From assembly GCA_958450365.1 (NCBI GenBank), contig CAUEEP010000733.1, positions 1,942,001-2,006,000 of the forward strand: 64,000 bases of DNA, in the 5' to 3' direction. The position numbers and the translations under genes were made by a program. Shown one piece after another: positions 23,715-35,637 of this stretch. The stretch comes from Mesorhabditis belari. Its lineage: Eukaryota; Nematoda; Chromadorea; Rhabditida; Rhabditidae. Every line of letters starts with the position of its first letter. Position 1 is the first letter of the stretch. The notes under the pieces were generated by a model that worked only from the letters and a program-made list of their open reading frames with translations, had not been told where the DNA came from and searched no databases.

Positions 23715-24060
23715 CCTCTGATGGTTTTGAGGCATCAGCGATTGCGACTGGCCTTCGTAACAGTCGGACAAACATTGGACGTAGACGATTGCAAGAGGGT
23801 TCTCTGGAGTGACGAGACAAAGATCAACATGTTCAACCCGGATGGTGATCAAATGATTCGACTATCATACATCGACCAGCTCAAAAAACTCGATGAGAAG
23901 TTTAAGCAAAAGCACCTCAATTTGAAAAAGTCATTCTCCAACACGACAACGCCCGTTCACCTATGGCAAAGTTAACCCACTCCACAATGCACGAGTTAAA
24001 CTGACAATGGAAAGTCATGAGGGTGATGTGGAGATTGAAAATGAGACCTAGACCCTCAGA
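23715..24060 (+). mobile_element. Tc1/mariner transposase fragment, possibly chimeric
   Basis: The frame reads VDDCKRVLWSDETKINMF, a Tc1-type region around the first catalytic Asp. It then passes directly into YIDQLKKLDEKFKQKHLNLK and, after a frameshift near 23928, VILQHDNARSPMAKLTHSTM, which is the mariner region around the second Asp. Stops follow; no TIRs found. Confidence 0.6.
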
Positions 24061-24167
24061 TGCAGAATTTTTCGCTGATTCTGATGCTGTATGACGCGGA
24101 ATCGCGAGAGATCTGCCACAAACATTTTTGGCGTATATCCTTAAGGCCTTTCGTAAGGGCGGAAGGG

Positions 24168-24250
24168 CTGGAGCGGTGGCCGAGTGGTAGAGTGCTCGCT
24201 TGCAAGTCTGTTCCTCGTAGGTTTGAATCCTCTTACCTTTTCTTTCTTTT
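24168..24250 (+). pseudogene. tRNA-like relic with A and B box motifs
   Basis: TGGCCGAGTGGTAGAGTGC matches a Pol III A box and GGTTTGAATCC a B box 45 bases later, with a T-rich tract (possible terminator) following. Acceptor and T stems do not pair well, so it is a pseudo-tRNA or SINE head rather than a working tRNA. Confidence 0.45.
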
Positions 24251-25585
24251 GCTTTTTTTGGAAACCTATTTTAGATCAACCTAAGCTGTCAACTCTTTTG
24301 GTTTTTGAGAAAATCAGATTTTTGTAGAGCGCAATACTATATCTGCCGCACCCTGCACATAACTGTTCGCACTTATTTCGAGCTCTAATCATGTTTCGAC
24401 TCAGCTTTTCTTAAATCAATACATTTCTTTAATGTTACATAAAGCAACCATAAACTGGAATCCTTCATAATATTACAATGAGAGCTCATCGCTTATGCAG
24501 AGTCATAAGTATTATAGGCTATAGTAATAGGTTATAATTACAAGTATAACCGAGTTCAGAACCAAATTAAAAAGCCAAACCATCCAATAGTAGTAGGAGG
24601 ATGTCTCATGATCAGCTGGGTAATCGACGGGCGATCGGTCGGTCCAAGAGCCACTTCTCGTAGCGCCCGTCCCATAGAGACCCGTTCACGCCCACAGCTC
24701 GTCACATGATTCTTGCCCACCCTTGAGGCAATTCTTTCTAATATCATTGAGTGTCAACTATTAAGTTCAGGTACAGCTTCTTTCTAAAAAGACACCATGA
24801 CATGCTCACATTTTCTCTCATCTCCACCCACTGTACCCCCTACAACAGCAATTCTTATCCGATGTTGCCAAATTTGGCTCTCTTCTGCCCATTTTTCTTA
24901 AGATTGAGACTTTAATGGAAAAAGTGAAAATCTTACTAAAAAGAAATAATCAATGGATGTGTTTTTCAACAACCTGACGTGTGAAATACCGTAAATACTT
25001 TTGGCATTGAAAAATTTATTGAATTTAAGACAATCTTACTTGACTGGAGGGATGATCGCCCTTTGATCTGACCTTGTGACTTTATTTAAGACTTTTAGGC
25101 TTTTTATCCTTTCTTTTATCTCTTGCTAAACAGTGTCATTGTTATTATTTCGGAGACGGAGTGAACTTTTCGGAAGCAACGCACAAAGTGATGGACCTTT
25201 GGTCTAAAAGCAAACGATTTGTGTGTATTTTTTTCTTGCTTCCTCTACTAGATCAGCATAATACTATATCATACAACTCTTGGGTTTTAGGTTAGATAAC
25301 CACACCAGCATGCACAATTTTATCATTGATCAAGATAACGTTTTCATATTTATAGATTCTCATCTGACTGTGAGACTAATAAAAAAAGTTGGACCCATTT
25401 TGGACGGTCGGTTGGACCCATCTTGGACCAAACGACTGGTAGAACCTTAGGGGATCGGCAAATGTCTTGTATTACCACTTTCTTTAAAGCATTACTAACA
25501 GTTAAAGCCGTCTAGTTCAAATTGAATAGATGAAGATGCTAATATCTAGAGTTCTGGCAAAGGCTCGGCTAGAACTAGAGACTTA
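24251..25585. other. No gene recognised
   Basis: A more GC-rich stretch at 24590-24740 has an open minus-strand frame but no domain or splice context. 25380-25435 holds a short repeat of TTGGACCCAT-like words. Otherwise AT-rich. Confidence 0.35.
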
Positions 25586-26138
25586 TTGGGTTGGGGAGAA
25601 TGAAATGACGCCGAAAATCAAAGAAATTTCTAAAACTACTAGCGGAGAATGAAATGATGCCGAAAATCAAAGAAATTTCTAAAACTACTTCGCCAAATGA
25701 TACACATTTGATATTAGCAGAAAGTTTAACTAATTCTCTACAAAATGACATTTAAAAGAGAACTCAAACAGCGCCTCAACAAAAGGCAATTTTTTCACAA
25801 AATCTATAAATTTTCATCTAGAAAAAACGGTTGGAGCGATCTTTCTGAAAATTTGGCAAATAATGTAATTGAGTGTGCTCTACCTTTTTATGAAGACACC
25901 AAAGGAGATTTTAGTGGAAAAAAATCTTTCAAACGATGCGTCGAACTCTGCCATTTTGACTAGCGGTTTTTGGGAGTCCATAAACTCGACAAAAGAAAAG
26001 CTTTATGGAATCTCTCAAAAGTCATTTTGTAAAGAAATAGTGCACCGTTTTGATGAGAAAAACGCGTGTTTAAAGAGGGCTTTATGCGTGCAAAAGGTGT
26101 CTTTAAAGTTCGGCGCCATTTCATTCTTCCCAGCCCAA
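25586..26138. mobile_element. MITE, second copy
   Basis: Starts TTGGGTTGGGGAGAATGAAA and ends with the complement at 26138; TA at 25584-25585 and 26139-26140. Opposite orientation to the 1534-2077 copy. Flanking DNA to about 26310 also matches the left flank of that copy. Confidence 0.7.
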
Positions 26139-26310
26139 TAGCTCTGGCCTAATTGTGGATTTTTGGATGAGTGTTTGTCGACCTCTGAATGGGAGTCGCC
26201 TTGACTTCCCATTGCGATCGAAGCGTATCAAAATAAACCCTCCTCGCCTGCGCTCCCAAATCAATCAATTCCTTTGTTTGATCGACACGTTTCTTTTCGC
26301 CTTTCACAAC
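26139..26310. repeat. MITE-adjacent duplicated flank
   Basis: Inverted match of 1350-1533, including CTTCCCATTGCGATCGAAGC and TCAATTCCTTTGTTTGATCG. The duplicated unit is therefore larger than the TIR-bounded element. Confidence 0.6.
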
Positions 26311-27350
26311 AATCACATAAACTATCCACGGGGGAGATCATCGTGAAATACATTGGCATCTAAATGAATAGAACAATAGAGTATTCATATGTTCATAGCG
26401 TACAAAAATGAGTCCTCCAACAGTCGTACCCAGCAGATCTCCCATTGGCCAATATGTTCGATAGGCCACAGCGATGAAAGTGAAAGCAAGAAATGAGAAC
26501 GCGTGAAAAAGGCTGAATATTTGTTGTCAGCGTCTTTGTCAGCGGACAAATTAAGCCAGAGATTTTGCACAAGACCCGGATGGACCCGATGAATTTCTCT
26601 TGGGAGAGTAGAGACACTCCACGGCACTCGTTCACATTGCTTTTATACGGAACTCAGGCGTTGGTCTCGTCTTGTACACAATGGAGTTGAACGGATAGCG
26701 TCGCATATTAAATCTCGCACAATAGGCGTTCGTCCACATAGGTGCCTAGCTGGCTCATCGTGCCAGTGCCTAGCTCATCGTACAAAAAAAATAAAGACTG
26801 AAAGGAAAACCATGAGGTGAGAAAATCGGTTTCATAAAACTACGCAACAATATAGTTTACCTCTTTGCCCCATTGCAAGTTTTATAATCTCTTTTCCTAA
26901 TAAGGTTGGTTTTCTTTTGAGGTTTTCCCTTGGGTTTTCAGACAAATCAAATTTTTTACCTGCTTAATACAGCTATGAAATACTATATCTACCAATGAAA
27001 CCCTCAAAATTTCAGCTTCATTGGTCTGATCCTTTTGAGAAAGAAAAGAAAGACGAAGAGGAAAGAGGCGGACAAAGGCTTAGCAGCAATTAGCATCTCA
27101 AAAATGGTTGCGAGCAAAAACATCAGCAAAACTGTTTCGACTTTTGTCACCTCGAGTTGAAAGCTGAAAGCTGAATTCTTTCTATTTTTAAAAAACCTTC
27201 TGTTTGCTTGATTTGGTTTTATTTTTTTGTTCATTTGTTACGGGTGTAATCGCTTTTCGCTTTCATTGACGGATGAATACGGAAAAAAGATTTATTGATG
27301 CAATGACATTTTCTAATTACAGTTTATGCACTTTAAAAAGCCAATCAGAA
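26311..27350 (-). other. Possible membrane-protein exons, unassigned
   Basis: Minus-strand pieces look coding but do not join into a model: 26745-26640 reads NAYCARFNMRRYPFNSIVYK; about 26510-26385 reads LFHAFSFLAFTFIAVAYRTY after a TTCAG; 27180-27004 reads ETVLLMFLLATIFEMLIAA. Hydrophobic stretches suggest a receptor-like protein, perhaps another decayed chemoreceptor. Family not recognised. Confidence 0.3.
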
Positions 27351-28174
27351 TCAGTTGCAATAACACCAAAGGTTCATACAGATTCCTCCCTGGGGATATT
27401 GGTTGATTGTACAGCACGTGTAACATGATCCCACCTAAAATCGGCAAATTTCATTTGTGTTTATGCATTAACGATTTACGTTTACGTTGTATTCACGTTT
27501 AAAAGTGGAGAGATTTTGTCTGAGAGTGTGACTTACGGTGCAATTGACATCACAGAGTGCGACATGGATCACGGTGAGAGACTCGGGATGGGCAACGGCG
27601 GAAACGGCGGAAACGGCGGAGACGTCGGAGACGTCGGAAACGGCGGAGACGATCGAGAAGTAGGCTCCTAAGTCTTGCTCAATGAGAAAATAAATAAAAT
27701 CTTGGTAAAGAACCGATCAAGTAGGCATATTAGAATGTCAAAGGCGAGTCATAGGGTATATCGAGTTTAGAGACTACGAAGACTTGTCTGAAAAAAGAAG
27801 ATTGAAAAGGATTAACTGAATATTAACTGAAATTCATTTGGCTTGAAGTTTCTTCAGAAGTTCCTTGTTTTCATCATGTTTTTTCTTATTTTAGGTATAT
27901 GAAGCCTATCCACGTATTACTGAGCAGTTTAAAGCATTTCTTATAGTTTTGTGTAAGTAACTGTAAATTCTTAGATCTAGTTATCCCTGAAAATGCCTGG
28001 AAAGGATGGTCCGGAGATCTTCTTTTACCTTGCAAAATACGAGGGGTTTTTTGAAATTAGAGCTTGCTTTTTTAAGTTTACAAAATTTCAAAGCTCCTCT
28101 CTTGAAGATTAACCTTAAAGCCAAAACTCACCGAAAGCGAAGAGTACGGCGCAGAGAATGGGGAAAGCTTTCAT
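27351..28174 (-). CDS. Small secreted cysteine-rich peptide, defensin-like spacing
   Basis: Three minus-strand exons: 28174..28132, 27667..27537, 27434..27351 (TGA). Phases match (1, then 0) and signals are good (GTGAGT donor, TTAG, GTAAGTC donor, GATTTTAG). The product is 85 residues: signal peptide MKAFPILCAVLFAFG, a spacer of Val/Ser/Ala/Asp repeats encoded by 9-bp repeats, then a 37-residue tail with eight cysteines spaced C-x3-C-x4-C-x2-C-C-x10-C-x4-C-x-C. The end GGIC-x4-CYC resembles the CS-alpha-beta fold of nematode and arthropod defensins. Defence function is inference from spacing; other disulfide-rich secreted peptides are possible. Confidence 0.7.
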
Positions 28175-28555
28175 TTCGAAGAGGACAGGATGAGTGTTTG
28201 CAAAGAAATGGGATTGTTCCTTATCTTCTTTATATACCCATCCTTGTTCATGATCTTTTTTTTCGGGTTTTTCCTTGCCATTCCGTTCAACCGAGTTGAC
28301 CTTGTCTCCGATGTATTCGCCTTTTTTACAGTTATCCAGCTTTTTGCAGCTATCCCGAGAAATTCGTGCAAATTTCCCCAAAAAATGTGCAGGAGAGCGC
28401 TGAAATATCAACTATCCCCCTCCGAGTTCTTCCCTATCGGATCATTTCTTGCGACGGATTTTTTTTCAAGTGATGGATTTATCAAGCTTTCGGGGGTACA
28501 CATTCCCCCTTTTCCCTTTCCCGTCTCTATTTTTCTAAATATCCCATTAGACTTT

Positions 28556-28985
28556 TCAATTCTTTCAATGGGAACTTCCTGTACTGGTCAGAGAAATGGC
28601 GAAAACTCTAAATATATCCATTTCCCCGTGTTCTTCCACCCTATCCTTTACCCACAAAAGAACCGGCTAAAAAGAGCTGACCTTCAAGATTGGGAAAAGA
28701 CAGCTTAGCACAAAAAAATACACAAACTATACCAGTAATTGAATGGAAAACAAATAATAGTGAACTTTGACGCTAGATGGGTAAAATCACTATCATGGTT
28801 GTATATACCCGTCATATTGCTTTACAAGAGGACCTTAAAGTTATACACAAAAATATACACAAACTATACCAGTAATTGAATGGACCACGACTAAATTTTG
28901 ACTGGACTGGAAAATGTCATTGGCTGGAAACTGGAACTGGATCAATCTGGACTGGAAACTGTTCAACTTTTAGACAGTTTTTGAG
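28556..28985. repeat. Direct repeat copy 1
   Basis: About 420 bases from CAATGGGAACTTCC... through GGATCAATCTGGACTGGAAA recur at about 29572-30028, roughly 1 kb away. Each copy contains two spaced occurrences of ATACACAAACTATACCAGTA. Confidence 0.7.
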
Positions 28986-29571
28986 GCACTTTTGAGGCCC
29001 AAACCCGTAATTGAAATTTAAACATTTAAACGTTTATTTTTATTTTTTTTGTGATATTGTGCTGCTGAAACTGCTTTAATTTCTTTATTCAAATTGGGAT
29101 TTGATCGCCTCGATCAACTTTATTTACCTCGATTTTATTTACAAGTTGAAATTGTACAATTCAGGGGAAAGAAAAAACATTAATTCATTTTTTATTTTCC
29201 AAAATAACACCACATATTGTCAACGCTGTTATGACACTCCAGATAGGAGATTCGATTGCCCTAAAGCCTAAAAAACGATAGCTGTAAAGCTGATGGACAA
29301 ATAGAGTTCATAATTGATTAGGATTAAATTGTTAAATCTCTAATGTGAAAAGAGAGGATCAAATTCTAGCTACTTTCTCTAAAGTACCTAATCTAATCAA
29401 TAGAAAGTAGTAAAACTAGATAGGAAATTAAATTTCCTACAATTTTTATGTTTGCGTTAGCCCAAATGGACAATTCTGTGTAAAGTTATGACTAAAAACT
29501 GAAGGGGGTGTAGTTCATTTAAATACACATCCCCAACCTCCCCCCCTAGTTTTTCAATAAATCTATTAGAC
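28986..29571. other. Spacer between direct repeats
   Basis: AT-rich; no gene recognised. Confidence 0.35.
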
Positions 29572-30062
29572 TTTTCAATTTTTATCGAAGCTGTCTGTTG
29601 GCTAGCTACTAAACAAATCCTTTTACTGGGAACTTCCCGTACTGGCCAGAGAAATGGCGAAAACTCTAAGTATATCCATTTCTCGATTTTTCACGTGTCT
29701 TCCACCCTATCCTTTACCCACAAAAGAACCGGCTGAAAAGAGCTGACCTTCAAGATTGGGAAAAGACAGCTTAGCACAAAAAAATACACAAACTATACCA
29801 GTAATTGAATGGAAAACAAATAATAGTGAACTTTGACGCTAGATGGGTAAAACCACTATCATGGTTATATATACCCGTCATATTGCTTTACAAGAGGACC
29901 TTAAAGTTATACACAAAAATGTACACAAACTATACCAGTAATTGAATGGGCCACGACTAAATTTTGACTGGACTGGAAAATGTCATTGGCTGGAAACTGG
30001 AACTGGATCAATCTGGACTGGAAACTGTATATACCCGTCATATTGCTTTACAAGAGGACCTT
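29572..30062. repeat. Direct repeat copy 2
   Basis: Partner of 28556-28985. The segment CCCGTCATATTGCTTTACAA is repeated once more at about 30030, so this copy carries an extra partial unit. Confidence 0.7.
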
Positions 30063-30951
30063 AAAGTTTCTGTTTATTGAAAAATGTAGTTTTTTGTCCT
30101 CGGTTTTGTGCTGGGTAAAAAGCAGTTGATTCGCGAGGACGTCCTGGTAATCGTTCGAGTTCATGCGACAAGTCAGAAATATCAAATCAAGAATTGATTT
30201 GAATTTTGCCGGCGGTGGTTTTCCATCTTTCCCCAACGTTGAGGACGATTATTGATCAGCGGTCTCCGTTTTCGTATTCATAAATGCATAAACACATGAC
30301 AGAAACATGGGCTCGGACTAAAAGGTTAAAATTATGACACAAAAAAATGTTATACCTCAACACCGAGCATCGTCAGTTGTTTAAATTCATGTGGAGCAGA
30401 GGCAAACAGTCCATCAATCCATTCGAACGAGGTCAGAATGCTTTGCTAAATGAGTTTTTAGTCCTCATTTTACTTCGAAACAATTGTCCAAGACGCTTTA
30501 ACTTTCTCGCTTCACTCTGTCTTTCACTTCACTTCTTGCTTGTCCATGGCCGTAGCTTTTCCACTTTGAAATGCTATTTTTGAACATCAATCTCTGAAAA
30601 AAACTTATTTTTTATACGTTTGCTGTAAAAAACCGCTTTCATCTCAGCCTCAGACTCATCCATGAGCTTGTGCAAACTGACAGTAAAGCTAAAAGCAAGA
30701 GTTTTCTTCTCATTTAGAAATTATATTGTTTGGCTTAGAAATTGTTCTTATATTATAGTGCTTATACTATGTTGTTCTTGAGAACGAAACCATAAATTCT
30801 CATGAAATTTTGGGTGAAATGAATGAAATGGGCGTCTGCAAGTTATTTTTCTAAAATGTTGTGCCAGAACATTTGGTACAGCCTGTAGTTTTTGAAGCTA
30901 GCTGAACTGCCTTGATTTGCTATTCTCCTACACACTCATTTGATCTTTCAG
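30063..30951. other. Possible upstream receptor exon, otherwise nothing clear
   Basis: Plus-strand 30353-30428 reads LYLNTEHRQLFKFMWSRGKQ before a GT, and could be an exon of the chemoreceptor that ends at 31264. The minus strand has an open frame at 30236-30048. Neither is firm. Confidence 0.25.
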
Positions 30952-31264
30952 GTGTAGCTTTTTCTTCATCCCGGTTGATCTCGATCCCTTAATGGATGCA
31001 TTAACAATGATCTATTTCATTCGGGATTATCGACGAGTTGTCATCAACAATTTGTAAGCCAATAAATTTATTACACTAAGATTTCTTTGCTTTAGAAAAG
31101 CGGCGAAAGTCTACTTATCACAAGGAATCCAACTAAAAAACACCAGCCCTGTCGAGAATTGGACTGGGAGCCCGAATGTGAAAACGGTTCCGACCACTCA
31201 AACTCAAGAAGCCACGGACAGAACGGAAAAGGACGGTCCATCGAATTCATCAAACTTTATATAA
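30952..31264 (+). CDS. Chemoreceptor (Str-superfamily-like), last two exons
   Basis: Exon 30952-31053 follows TTTCAG and encodes the TM7 region FIPVDLDPLMDALTMIYFIRDYRRVV, with the DP and YR features of Str-superfamily receptors (longest shown segment split here: VDLDPLMDALTM, IYFIRDYRR). It ends in phase 2 at GTAAGCC. Exon 31096-31264 joins in phase and gives a Thr/Ser/Asn-rich cytoplasmic tail ending at TAA. Exons for the earlier helices were not identified with confidence; they may lie among the diverged sequence at 30.0-30.9 kb, or the gene may be truncated. Confidence 0.55.
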
Positions 31265-32689
31265 ATTCATCAAATATTCTATATGAATTATGTCATTGGG
31301 ATTGTATCACTGGAGTGTCAACTTTTTTTGGCGCAAAACAGCTTTATTTTTGTATGCCGATCGTTTATCCATCCGTTTCTAGGCTTCTTTTATTCGACGA
31401 TAGTTTCCGTGTCGGGGGCATCTTTTGGGGGCATCAGGTATCGAGCAAGTCTGTCCCCAAATAGGACTCGGCCCAACCGTGATAGAAGCAAAATGGGTTA
31501 TTCAAAATTTCTTGTTTATAGCTAGTCCCAATCTCATTTCCAACTCTTTTTTCTTAAATCTTAACCCACAACCTTTACGATAACTTTTAGAACATGCCCT
31601 TAAATTTGTACAAATTACGGTAAAGAAAATTTACTACTTTCTTCCTTACTTCCTAAATTCTGCATAAATCAGTTTCTAACAATAACCTTTCCCCTTCTTA
31701 ATAAATTTTCCGAGTTTCTGATAGCAAGATAAGAACATTGCAATTCGAAAGCATTATAATATAACGGTTACTGGATTTCTCGATGTTCTAGGCTTAACTC
31801 GATCGATATTTATATGAAACATTCCTATAGAGGACAGCGATCTCATCTAACTATAATCTAAAAATTCACAAAAGCAATCTTTCCGAGATCATCCGATGTC
31901 ACGTTTGCTGGATTCTTCAAAAATTCGGTGTAGTAGTAATAGGCAAGCAAAAAATGGTTTAAGCTGATCTGCTTGGAGCTATCTTTCAATTGGTGAATGT
32001 TCGAAAATTCATTTGGTTTCGTTTGACTACCTCAATTTCGATTTACACCAAAGTTTTCACTATTTAAGTTGAACTTTCTGAACTTTCTGAGCCAAAGAAT
32101 CAAAAGCTAAAGCTGAATCTTTGGCTCAGAAAAAGCGTATACAGTTCAAATCTTTAGGAGTAGTTGCCGTGTTTTCAGTTTCAGAGAAAGCTAATAATAA
32201 ACTGGAATTCGATGAAACTGCCATAACTTTAAAATGATTTCTTTCTCGAATACCCGCTCGAGGATTCAAGGCCATGGGCGATGGATCTCGATTTGAAAGG
32301 ACCATCAAAGAGATCAAAAGCCGGAAAGCCGATGAGAAACACCGAGAAATCGACAGGCATTGTTTAGTATATCTTTAAACTTATGACATTTAAGCATGGT
32401 GCCCTAATCAGGTTTTGTTATTTTTCAAGTTTATCCGCACGACAGAAAATATTGTATCAACAAGGAAAAAATCTTACCAATTCTATGTTTTAGAAAGAAT
32501 TTAAAAAATACTGCTCCTGCCACTGAGGCAAATCTATTAGACTCACAAAGTTTTTCCATTCCATAATATTTTAGGAAGTCTTCTTTGATGTACCACCAGT
32601 AAAAAATTTTGAAATTTTGAAAAAATCAACCTTCAGTTAGCTTTTTTCTTTTCGGCCAACTCGAAAAATTTGTCGCAAGGTTTTTGCAA
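31265..32689. other. Intergenic; one charged open stretch
   Basis: Plus-strand 32248-32362 reads GFKAMGDGSRFERTIKEIKS and further charged residues, which could be an exon tail of unknown gene. Remainder AT-rich with no feature seen. Confidence 0.3.
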
Positions 32690-33007
32690 AGTACGTGATG
32701 AAAGAAGTCCACGGATAAAGAGGTTAAGCAAGACAATAGAGAGGCTTGCATCGTATCTCAACTATCATCCCTTTAGTCGGTTTCGTAATAACAAAAATGT
32801 CATCACTGTGTCTTTTCCGTTTCAAGAATGAATGCAATCTTTGATATCACAAGGCATGATTGTTCAATTGCCTCAAAAGCACCTGCTTTCTTCTATAAGT
32901 AATTGCTTTCTTCTATAGGAAAAGAAATAGGACAGACTAGTTCATTTAAAACTTCTATAGAGGTTTATCGATTAAAGCTTTATTGAAGGTTCTTATAAAA
33001 GTTTTAA

Positions 33008-35637
33008 ATGGAATCATTTACTTATGAAGAACCAACAAACTTTCATCGATATAATTTGATTTTCGGAATTGTCGGAGGATCGATCAATTTATTGACTCTA
33101 TGGCTAATATTGAGTGTCTATCCGAAATTGGCCAAAGATTATCGATGGGTTTTGGGATGGTACCAGGTAAGAGGTGTATGATACAAAATTTCACCTAATT
33201 ATAAAGTGTTCAATGTTTTCTTATCACGCCAACGAGGGGCCGGGGAGGAATATACTCCCTCTCTCCTAGATCATCATCATAGTTATTTCTCTCGTATTCT
33301 AGTTTGGTGCCACTTGTATGGAGGCGTATATACGTTGTATCCAATCTGAAGCATTCCTTCCCACACTAGCGGGACGATCAACTGGCATCCTGAGTTTCCT
33401 TGGAGGAAGCAATCAAATGGTTGGTTCGGTGGGCTGTTGACCTAAATATAGCTCATAGTCAAAGAGCTCTCTTAGCTTATAGTTCAGGTTATCGGCGCAT
33501 TATTTATTGCCACAACGACCATGTCAACATGGCACTGTTTTTTCTATCGTCATCAATCATTGTTGCCTACTGGATGCTGGTTGAAGTGGGTTGGAGAGTT
33601 GTCGGTCAGACATTTCGACCATTAAGGTTATATTTACAATATGATACAAAATGTCACTTAATTATAAAGTGTTCAATGTTTTGTGCTGGCTTGGCTGGCC
33701 AGCTTTTAAACCGGACCAGGTTAGGCTCGGATTAATTTGATGATGAGTACAGAGCAGTATAAATGAAATCAGTCAAAAATATCAGTTAAATGCATAAATG
33801 CATCCTAGCTCAGCTCTATTGTATTGTAGTCCTGAGCTTATGGCCACTTGAAATTTCAATTCAAACTTGTTGCAGATTTCATACAAAGGGCTTCTACATT
33901 TGCCTCATCTTCAACTACATTTCCTTTGGCCCAATCATTGCTTTGAGCTTTTGGACTCTTCACATCGGATCCGATGCACCCAATCGTTTCTATTTGGTCG
34001 AAATAACAAAGGTAACATCATTGAGAGGCACAGATTATTGAGAGTTGACACATTATAAAGGAGATTGTTTTGAATGGGACTAGCGTTGGCTAAGCGGGGA
34101 AAGGCATTCTTTTTCAAATAAGTCAATTTAGAAATATCCCACACATGCTTTTCTTCTGAGTATCCCCGATGTTTTCTGTATGTCCCCAGCCGCTCCAGCT
34201 CTTCCACCGATTATCATGATTTCCAATTCGACATTTACGCTTATTTCGATGGTTGTAGGAATCACATATTTTATTGTCACGGTGAGAAGAACAATGGGAC
34301 AAACATTAGTGCTCTATTTTAGGTGGCTTTCATGATCTCTCATTCATACTACCTTCTATATCAAGAATTGAGTCATTTGAGTGCAAAGACGAAAGCAATG
34401 CATCGGGACTACTTGAAAGTTTTGATGTTGGGGGTTAGTTACTTGAGCTCTTCATCTGAAAGAAAGATGAACTTACTGTATATTATGCAGTTTTCAGGAG
34501 AGCACCGTGCATGTAAAGGTAGCTTATGTATGTAGGTACTTCTCAACAATATATAGTGCCCCTAGGAGATACTACCGCTATAGAAAGAGATGAATTTAGG
34601 GGTCTAACGAGGTACGGCACATACTTGAGAGGCGGATTCTTTCCGTTATCAGGGGCGAGGGATTCTTGGCAAGCCAAGAGATTAATTTATGCAAGACATG
34701 TATTAGGGGGTAAGAGGTCGTCCCAAAAGTCGAGATACCCCCAATAAATTCGTATTGTTTTGATTCATTTTCTTTGCTCTAGTTGAAAAATATTCTTCAT
34801 ATACGGCGGAATTGCGGCGATTGTTTTTATTTATGCATCTGATTTAAAGATTTATTAAATATTTATATTAAAAAAACATTTTCTATGATGTAACACCTAG
34901 AGCACCTAGATTCGAAAACATTGCCAAATTGTCTATCAAAGTTATGTGGTGGAATCCGATGCCAGATCTATTCTGACTTGAAACGTACATTTTGATCTGG
35001 TAACAGATTAGATCGGAAAAAAAAGTTGGGGCTTTGGTCCGAACCGGAGATCGAACCGACTGATAAGGACGAGCGCACATGTCTCGTATGCATCTCCTGC
35101 TACATGCGCTTTACCTCCTGAGCCTACCTAAGTTGGTCCTCTAACTATGGTGGAACCCCCTACTCCCGAAACAGGAATGTAGACGCATGTTGTATCTAGG
35201 ATTTGTTCTACTTATTTAATACATAGTACTGTTAACATTCGCGATGCCAACTTGAGCCCAGTTGCTAATTGGTCTCCGGAAAAGTTCATTCTCCAATTTC
35301 CAGATAGCAGTGCCAATTGGTTCGGTGGCCGTACCTTACTATGGCTTTGGCTATATTTACCTCAGCGAGTCGCCCGTTCCACCAGGTTTGTTCATTTGTT
35401 TCCTTTATATCTTGTGATTTCTTCTCAGTTGTGTGCAACGTCTTGGTGGCCATCGTCGAATCGCATACCCTTCTCTCTTCAATTTCCATTATCGCATACT
35501 CGAAAGGCTATCGAAGATGGCTTCTAGAGTTGTTTGGAAAACCAATCCAGAAATTCCCTCCTCATCATCAAAGAATTTCCAGTTTCTCTGTTAAGCCCGT
35601 ACAACCTCGTTTTAGAACACTTTCTAAGGTTACTTGA
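33008..35637 (+). CDS. Str-superfamily chemoreceptor, copy A
   Basis: Seven-helix chemoreceptor. Exons seen: 33008-33166 (FGIVGGSINLLTLWLILSVY, TM1, then KDYRWVLGWYQ), 33303-33428 (AFLPTLAGRSTGILSFLGGS), 33488-~33626 (STWHCFFYRHQSLLP, TM3/ICL2), 33876-34011 (IFNYISFGPIIALSFW), 34190-34281 (ISMVVGITYFIVT), 34323-34433 (ELSHLSAKTKAMHRDYLKVL), ~35305-35385 (AVPIGSVAVPYYGFGY) and ~35410-35637 (SHTLLSSISIIAYSKGYRR, TM7, then tail). Outer joins keep frame. The exon 3/4 and 4/5 joins do not fit as read, and exon 3 ends with TAA before its donor in this copy. The TFHRHQ-like ICL2 and mSxKT-like TM6 entry place it near Srh/Sri/Str. It may be a pseudogene, or have a donor I missed. Confidence 0.6.
35031..35125 (-). 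pseudogene. tRNA-like block in segment A
   Basis: On the minus strand TAGGCTCAGGAGGTAAAGCGC resembles a Pol III A box and CGGTTCGATCTCC a B box, about 55 bases apart. The same block is in B (50395-50490), C (plus, 55835-55925) and D (62030-62125). The internal pairing of a functional tRNA is not evident; a SINE or pseudo-tRNA is likely. Confidence 0.45.

Noticed and set aside
24168..24250. Functional tRNA gene
   Set aside because: A and B boxes are present but acceptor and T stems do not pair, so it is kept only as a relic.
28190..28708. 172-codon plus-strand frame with hydrophobic stretches
   Set aside because: Starts antisense to the cysteine-rich peptide promoter and exon 1 and ends inside a non-coding direct repeat; no domain recognised.
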